Positions 57,641 through 64,000 of a stretch of DNA of 64,000 nucleotides are shown piece after piece. Below the pieces are notes generated by a model. That model saw nothing but the letters and a program-made list of their open reading frames with translations. It did not search any database and was not told the origin of the DNA. The DNA comes from Nigrospora sphaerica (Eukaryota > Ascomycota > Sordariomycetes > Amphisphaeriales > Apiosporaceae): NCBI GenBank assembly GCA_018287875.1, contig JAGVVL010000001.1:9052001-9116000 (forward strand), in the 5' to 3' direction. The first letter of the stretch is position 1, and each line of letters starts with the position of its first letter. The position numbers and the translations under genes were made by a program.

Positions 57641-58813
57641 GGTAACGGTTGGCGGTGCCGCGATTTCATCAGCGCTGCCCTGTGTAACGCGGGCACGTGA
57701 AGAAGGACGCAGCTATGGTGCCCCCTCGGGGAGTGGATGTGTGCCCTGATATGAGTGATGTCGGGTTGAGCAGTGCCGAGGACACGGAACCCGTGCAGTG
57801 CCTGGTTGTACGGAGTCTGCTTCAACAAAGGCTGGACTTCGGTCCCGGATTGTACCGATATGCTTGTTGATCCCGAGGCGGATAGTGACGTACAGGGGAC
57901 CGGAGAGGTTGACCGAGATACGACCTCGCTGAGCCCACTTTGGTGAACCAAACTCTCCCCGCTCCCAAGGTAAACGGGGTATCACTCTACCCACTCTTGA
58001 TATGTGGGAGTATGCGGCCGAGTGGGCGAGGTGTGCATGCAGCAGTATTGAAGGCTATTTGCCCATCCAAGGAACTTCCGGGCCGAAGGGTCCGCTTTGG
58101 GCCTCCTCCGTGTCCTACTCCTCTTCCGAACCCGGTCGCGATACTCGCTTACACCACTGGTATCGACCCGGTGTGGCCAGAGATGGCAAATTGCTGTGTA
58201 GGGATGTGGTGCAAACGTATGCAGCTCGATGTGCTGGCCAGGGCTAGCTGCATACGTCCTCGGCCCATCGCCAGTCAGACCCGTACTCACCTGCTGTTAT
58301 ATGCAACTGGAGTTGCCGGGTCGGCTAATGCCCATCGAACAAGTCCACTCATACATCCAAATCGAGTATAAGCTTCCCCGCCTCATTGCATTTATTTGAA
58401 CCATGCACTGGGGTACTCGGTCCCCCACTTGTCTACGCAGTACTCGGCCCTTGCATGCTGCTGGCCTGCGCTGATGCCTTGATGTCTTTTTGCATCGTGA
58501 TTGTCTTTGCCTTTGTCCGTATCTCCTCAGCCTGGAAAGGCCGCCGGGGGCAAGCCCGGGGGGTGGTGGACACGCCGACCCTTGTGGTCAACGGCGCTTC
58601 GGCATGGCTTTCCCTGGCGATGGATCAGCATCGGTGGTAGGGAGTAGATAAGGGAGGGGGAGTCGAGGACAGCTCGCCGGTCTGGACCAACCCCAGCACG
58701 CCCGCTTCCCACCTTTGTGTACCGTGTTTCGTCCCAGGGCCGTTCTCCATCTTGTCATCACCATCATATCGGTCATCGTCTCGCGGGCGCCAGCAGCGAC
58801 AACAGCCAAAACC
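57641..58813. other. 1.17 kb divergent promoter region of PKS and methyltransferase
   Basis: Both flanking genes start here in opposite directions, so the region probably carries shared control sites. A TATAAG at about 58368 lies roughly 445 bases before the methyltransferase ATG. No cluster-specific zinc-finger site could be identified with confidence. Confidence 0.55.
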
Positions 58814-59527
58814 ATGGGTGAACTCGCGACGCCGGCGAAGGAGCGGGTCTACAAGAGCGTGTACTCGCCCTCTTTCCTCGCAGGCGTGTACGATTACTAT
58901 GTACTGGGCTTCAACATGAAGTACGCGTGGGGGTGCGCGACCGACTCGGTGCTCGTCCCCTTCTTCAGCGACAACATGTCGCATCGACACATGGATATCG
59001 GCGTGGCCACTGGTTACCTGCCGGCCAAGATCCTCAGCCGCCCGCTGCGCCGGCTGGAGAAGCACCACCTGACCCTCGTCGATTTCAACGAGACGTCGCT
59101 CAATGCCTCGCGCGCGCGCATCCAGGCCGCCTCACCGTTGACGGCGGTCGAGTGCGTCCAGGCCGACGTCACAGAGCCGCTGCCGGAAGCTCTCGCGGCC
59201 GAGGCCCGGAGCTACGACACCATGACCATGTTCAACCTCTTTCACTGCGTGCCCGGCGGCGCCGAAAAGCTGCGCGCCATTCGCACCTACAAGGACCTAC
59301 TCAAAGATGAGGGCACCCTGGCCGGCTGCACCATCCTGGGCCGCAAGCACAGCACGGGTTGGTTCAACCACCTGTACGTCCGCTTCTACAACTGGGTCGA
59401 CTTTTTCAACAACTGGGACGACGATCGCGAGACCTTCGAGGACGTTCTAAGGTCGGAGTTTACCGTGGTGGAGACCGAGGTCGTGGGGATGATGCTGCTG
59501 TTCAAGGCGAGCAAGCCCCGGAGGTGA
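58814..59527 (+). CDS. Small class I SAM-dependent methyltransferase of the PKS cluster
   Basis: Single exon, 237 residues. SAM motif I is MDIGVATGYLPAK (Asp61-Ile-Gly63), followed by the strand-ending acid in LTLVDFNETSLNASRARI. Later motifs are YDTMTMFNLFHCVPGGAEKL and the closing VETEVVGMMLLFKASKP. The size and features fit small stand-alone methyltransferases found in fungal metabolite clusters, which methylate O or N on a small molecule. It starts opposite the PKS across a 1.17 kb shared region, which makes co-expression likely. No organelle signal or membrane segment is present. The exact acceptor atom cannot be predicted. The upstream frame extends to 58715, but the ATG at 58814 in a good context (aaaaccATGG) is preferred. 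Confidence 0.87.
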   Translation: MGELATPAKERVYKSVYSPSFLAGVYDYYVLGFNMKYAWGCATDSVLVPFFSDNMSHRHMDIGVATGYLPAKILSRPLRRLEKHHLTLVDFNETSLNASRARIQAASPLTAVECVQADVTEPLPEALAAEARSYDTMTMFNLFHCVPGGAEKLRAIRTYKDLLKDEGTLAGCTILGRKHSTGWFNHLYVRFYNWVDFFNNWDDDRETFEDVLRSEFTVVETEVVGMMLLFKASKPRR

Positions 59528-61661
59528 GCACGACCGACGTGTCGATCCGAGGTGCTGCTTCGCCGTGCAAGGTGCGCGGCGCTACTGGCGGTGGATTTCC
59601 AGGACGTAAGGTACCGCGTCAGCGGTACGGCTAAATCGTCGACGGGGCGGGCGTCGTGGCTGGGAGGGGGGGTGGGTGGATACGTGCTGGTTTTTGCGTT
59701 TCCTTTTTTAATGTACTTATGGAGCACGACGAGTCGTGACGAGCATGTCCTGGGGTGAAAAGAGGTTAAGCGTGCCAAAAGCGACCCTGACAGCCTCGGC
59801 GGCAGGAAATGTGATGACCCGCGGCCAGGCCGCGGCTTGTTTAGTGTTGGTGCACGTCTGGCAGGGTATGCATGGCATACGGGGTTCATCCGGAGTCCTT
59901 AACTTAGAGTAAATGCTCGCGGCTGAAGGGGCCGCGGGTCGTTGGAATTTCCACCCGGGCCCCTTGCGTCCCTCGCTGGCGGCCGTTTGCTCTGGTACAC
60001 TCGGGGTGGAAACCGGACGCGAGGGATGGTGGCGCCCGTAATTCCAACCACTGCCCTTGTCAGCACTGCGACGCACACGTGGCGATCGCGACCCTGCGAC
60101 CATGTCAGTGCGACAGCTGGCCCTCGCGTGCTGGCCGCCCTCGCCGCCCAACTTGACTGGCGTGTGCGTGGCCGCGTGCGCATGCGCCACAGAGTCATTC
60201 CCACGCGGGCGAACGGCCGCCGTTCACCAAGAGACTGGAGCCCAAGCCCGAGAAACCGGGCGGACGTTCGTACGATGTAACATGCAGACGCTGTACAACG
60301 TGTGGAGTCACTGGATGTCCGACGTTGCACACGACCAATTAGGGTTGATCCGTACAAGTGCCGGACGGCGCACTGCAGCCAGGCGGCGCAGCTGCATGCA
60401 GGGCCATGGACCGGGCAGGCAAGGAACCAAACAATGCTTCTACCCCTCTTCACCTCACATCAGAAAAGGGCAAACCGCTCACTCGGCTTTGCTCAGTGAG
60501 GCGCCTTGGCTGGACCAGGGGGGCCAATCACCGGGGGAAAGTCGACGCCGCCAGGGAGAGAAGGGGACGTAGGGATGGCCGGATCCGACGAGATAGAATT
60601 AGACGCAGGGAGAGCCAAATGCAGGGAGAGCCAAATGCAGGGAGAGCCAAATGCAGGGAGATCTGGATCGAGGGAGACGAACAGGAGGCGACAACAAGGG
60701 GCCGCTTAAGATGATAGGGTCGTCGGGCGCTCCCTCGCGGCCTGTTTGCCGCCCATCGCCGCACCCATTTCGAGGCAGCTGAAGAGGTCATCAGCGACAA
60801 CCGACGACGAGAGTGGACTTGACCAGATGCCCAAGTGGATGCGCATCGGCCGAGGAAGCCCCAAAGTGGAAAACAAAGCCGGCCCCAGCGCGCTAGGGTC
60901 CCCGTCCAAATCGGCACCAGCAGGGTCACCCTCAAGTGCCGCTGGAGACGTGCAGGCGCCCTTGTCCATATCCAATGGAGCCTCCAACTCCCATGGTATG
61001 GGGATTTGGTCCCCGCCGCGCCTGTGCGAATGCGCTGCCGTCTTCCGCGCTGCGGTTCGTAATTCTTCCCTGCTGATCGCTTGGACGCTCTTTCAGGGCC
61101 AGAAGCGGTTCGAGACAGGACCTGGCAGGGCATGGGCCGCCTCCGCGCGCCGGGCGAACACATTCAAAAAAGATGCAGAGGGCCCAGTGGCGCGAAGCGG
61201 CGTGCGTCTTACGATCTCGACCTTTCTTCCGCACATTCTCCCGCTCGTCGCAGGCAGCCAAGCACCCGACCAGCCCATTCGCCATCCCACCCGCTGCTCG
61301 ACCGATCGTCGTTGCCGTCACGCGCCCCACGACGTGCCAGACGAGGCAGTCGACCCCGACGGTACTCCGGCACGGCTGTTGTCTGAGCTCGCACTGGCTG
61401 CTCTTCCGCCCGCCATTGCCGTCCGCTGAACCACGGCGGAGCGGCCCGCGATAGGCAATTCCTCTGCTGCTCGGGCGAGAGGTTTCTCGGCTCCGCCTGA
61501 CGCGCCAGCGCACAAGCGAGCGAGGCGGGGAGAGCCACCAAACTCTCCAAACGGTTGGGCTCCTCGCGCTTCATCCAAAGCCAGTCGCAGCTCCGCGGCC
61601 CGCTGGCCAGTCGTTCGTTTAACAAGCGGTGGGAAGCAGGCCCAAACCCGAGACACCGGCC
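59528..61661. other. 2.1 kb intergenic region with a 16-bp tandem repeat
   Basis: No gene recognised. The frame at 60746-61429 has no known domain. A small tandem repeat is listed separately. The region is large enough to hide a small gene with introns. Confidence 0.45.
60605..60661 (+). repeat. 16-bp tandem repeat, about 3.5 copies
   Basis: The unit GCAGGGAGAGCCAAAT is repeated three times without change from 60605, followed by a partial fourth copy. Seen directly. Confidence 0.9.
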
Positions 61662-63370
61662 ATGGCGCGCGACCCCCTCACCGCCATTTGCTCACCACCT
61701 GGCACGCCGACGACACGGCAATCTCTGTCACGTGGTGCGTTAGCGCCCAGTAGTAGGTCCTCGTCAATGGTACGTCGCGATCCGCTCAGTCTGGCTAGCA
61801 AGCCACCGTGCCGCCAACGGCCTCAACGGCGGCTCTCCTGGCGGGCGGAGAAGCCTTGTAACTGACCCTGGTGTTCCACAGCCGCCAGGCCCACGGCTCG
61901 GTTCCGACCATGAACTGCCTCTGGGAAGTGATGACGAGGACAACCTGGAAGCAGAGGATTATTTTCAGGCCGGGAGCTCTTCCGACGAGTCGGGTACCGA
62001 AACCGCGTCCACCCCGACAACGTCCATCCTCAAAAGGTAACAAGCCAAGGCGGGGGTCGTTGCGACCGGAACGCCCCCGTCCCGTACCTACGGTCCACCC
62101 AGTTTTGCTTCCGCCGTCTCTTCCCTGCACCCAAGTCGGGACTGTTTGTGCTGACGGAGCCCGATCGATTGTCGGGGGCCACAGGAATAGGAACTCAAAG
62201 TACAACTCGAGCAATTTGGTTCGCTTCCTCTCCAAGAAACTAGGCCGGACCTTCAACAAGAGGGCGGGCTTCCGGGGCAGGGCTTTCCTGCCCAATGATC
62301 AAGTAGGTGCCGCCGGCTGGTCGTCGAAGCACTTGTCACTGACGCATGGCCGCTTAGGTCGAAAGAGAGAGAAACAGTAAGGCTACCCCGTCGACCCCTC
62401 TGACGGCGCGGGGTTCCTCTGCAGGCATTGCTGACTCATTACTCTTGTGCCTCAGTCCTGCAGCACCAGCTGATACTCGATGTACTCGACGGCAGACTCT
62501 TCCTGTGTCCGGCCAAACCCAGGCGCGTCCTCGATGTGGGGACGGGCCCAGGCCTGTGGTGCCTAGTACGTGTGTCCCCGCCCCGTCTTCACTGGCTTGC
62601 AGCCCTGGCGTGTAGCCCCAACCGAGATGCATACTGACTAGTGACATGCAGGAAGTTGGCAAGCACCCCCTCCTCTCTTTCGAACCCATGATGGACTCGA
62701 CCTATGAACGTGTCCTTGGCGGTAGTGAGGCTGCTAACGCGTCGACGGCGGATTAGCGCAACGGTTTCCCGAAGCACAGGTACTCGGCATTGACGTGGAT
62801 CCGGTGCGGCCGCCCTACAATCTCCCAAATTGCAAGTTCCGGGTGCAGGACGCGTCGGAGCCGTGGGATTTCGACGAGACATTCGACTTTATCCATGTGC
62901 GCATGTTGGGCGAGCTGCCCATCGGCAAGGCCATGCTACTCGACTGGATGTACGACCATCTCAACCCCGGCGGGTGGATAGAGATAACGGAGTGGCTGGT
63001 CAAATTTCAGTCGCCCAATCACTCGCTCCACTACTTCAACATCTGGAACGAGAACTTTCGTCGGGGACTGCGTACGTTCGGGACGACGCCCGAGTGGTCC
63101 CTTATGTGGCGGCCCTTCATGGAGAAAAAGGGCGCGGTGCACGTCGTGGAGCGCAAGCACCCGGTGCCTTTGAATCCTTGGGCGCCTGGCAAGCGGCTGC
63201 AGAGGCAGGGCGCAATGATGGCCGAGAACGTCCAGACGTTCCTCGAGGGTGCCACGATGCCCGTATTCACGGGCGCCCTGGGTTGGCCGACTGAGAAGGT
63301 CCAGAAATTGCTGACGAATCTCCGACAAGAAGCCGAGGACGTGAATGTCCACGGTTTCCTAACGCTGTAG
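61662..63370 (+). CDS. LaeA-like TAM-domain methyltransferase with micro-exons
   Basis: Proposed exons: 61662-61769, 61882-62036, 62185-62302, 62358-62376 (19 nt), 62456-62565, 62652-62658 (7 nt) and 62757-63370; 376 residues with all phases consistent. The N-terminus is acidic and Ser/Thr-rich (SDDEDNLEAEDYFQAGSSSD). The family block follows: FLPNDQVERERNILQHQL, DGRLFL, and SAM motif I RRVLDVGTGPGLWCL (Asp160). Then come RFPEAQVLGIDVDPVRPPY, FRVQDASEPWDF and LNPGGWIEI. Micro-exons 4 and 6 were chosen because only they keep the family spacing NDxxxExxR...H and W-x7-F. The intron after the 7-nt exon uses a GC donor (GCAAGC) with a GCTAAC branch site. TAM proteins include LaeA-type regulators and tailoring enzymes. 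The 61.7-62.3 kb exons are less certain than the 3' part. Confidence 0.7.
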
Positions 63371-64000
63371 GTTCCGTGCGGGCAAGTGGCGATGGGTTTG
63401 GGAGGAGGGCTAACCAACGCCAGGAACACGATATACTGCCAGAAACCGCGCGAAGGCTCCTCGATATCATCCGCCAGCATCCAGCATCGTCCATCGACGT
63501 CGAGCCTACTTGCGGAGGTCAAAAGGTGAAACTGTGTGGGGCGGGAAGGAAACGATGAATGGGGCCGCGACCCGGCGATGAGCAAATGAGGCAGCTTTTG
63601 CCCGGCGAGGCAGATGACTGGTCAGGTGATGCGCCGGCGTGACGTGCAAGAGCGAGAGTTCGCCGTAGGTAAAGCGTTTATCGCGCCCCGATGCAGGGGC
63701 ATCGAACGAGGACATGGAACCCACGCCGACCGTGAGAGTGGCTGATACGGCTGCCCGGGCAGGGCCATCCCACAAGGCAGCGAGAGCCGAGCAACGAGCC
63801 GCACGGCGAGGGTAGGTAGCAGGACGACTCAAGTCGTGCCACTTGCTGAGCCCCATGACATCAGGTCATGTGGGATGGATGGGACAGGAATCGTGAAGGA
63901 CAGGCAAAAGTCCCTTCATGGCCGACGGATGACCCAACAGAGGCAGGATCCATCTGGAAGCGCGCGATGGTGGGAAGCCGTTGCGGTGGCGGGAGTTGAT
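63371..64000. other. Window end, no gene seen
   Basis: 3' flank of the TAM methyltransferase gene. Only overlapping short ORFs; no recognisable coding sequence up to the end. Confidence 0.5.

Noticed and set aside
60746..61429. 227-codon plus-strand ORF between the two methyltransferases
   Set aside because: No recognisable domain, opposite-strand frames are equally open, and the N-terminus is not convincing.

Overview
The window is nuclear DNA of a filamentous ascomycete, most likely a Sordariomycete. The coding regions are GC-rich and split by short GT-AG introns of about 50-200 nt, many with a CTGAC/CTAAC branch site. The tRNA carries an intron. The gene content (AA9 oxygenase with CBM1, GH12, GH43, HET protein, 2EXR protein, TAM-domain methyltransferase, reducing polyketide synthase) is typical of this group. 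All splice models were read by eye from frame, splice sites and family conservation, and no transcript data were available. The genus cannot be told from the sequence.

0-12 kb holds a seven-exon mosaic GPI-anchored wall protein, tRNA-Phe(GAA), a Tda3-like FAD oxidoreductase, a secreted serine carboxypeptidase and a CCC1/VIT-type vacuolar metal transporter. 12-20 kb holds a secreted GH43 arabinofuranosidase, a cytochrome P450 and a PLL-like beta-propeller lectin. 20-27 kb is gene-poor: a Clr5-domain gene broken by a frameshift, a degenerate repeat field, a 2EXR gene and an oligopeptide transporter relic that has lost its middle. 27-31 kb holds an MFS monocarboxylate-type permease and a compact 5-aminolevulinate synthase, both on the minus strand. 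31-38 kb has long non-coding stretches, a HET-domain gene between AT-rich islands, and an AA9 LPMO with a CBM1. 38-47 kb has an NmrA-like reductase, a GH12 endoglucanase and a seven-TM DUF7702-like protein.

47.9-63.4 kb looks like a polyketide gene cluster: a P450, a 2,229-residue reducing PKS (KS-AT-DH-CMeT-KR-ACP, no enoylreductase), a small methyltransferase divergent from the PKS, and a LaeA-like TAM methyltransferase. The P450 and the PKS converge, and the PKS and the small methyltransferase share a 1.17 kb intergenic region. The PKS would build a partly reduced, C-methylated chain that the P450 and methyltransferase could modify. The TAM protein could be regulatory or tailoring. No trans-acting enoylreductase, cluster transcription factor or dedicated transporter was seen beside the PKS. 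The TAM gene model needs exons of only 19 and 7 nt and one GC-AG intron.
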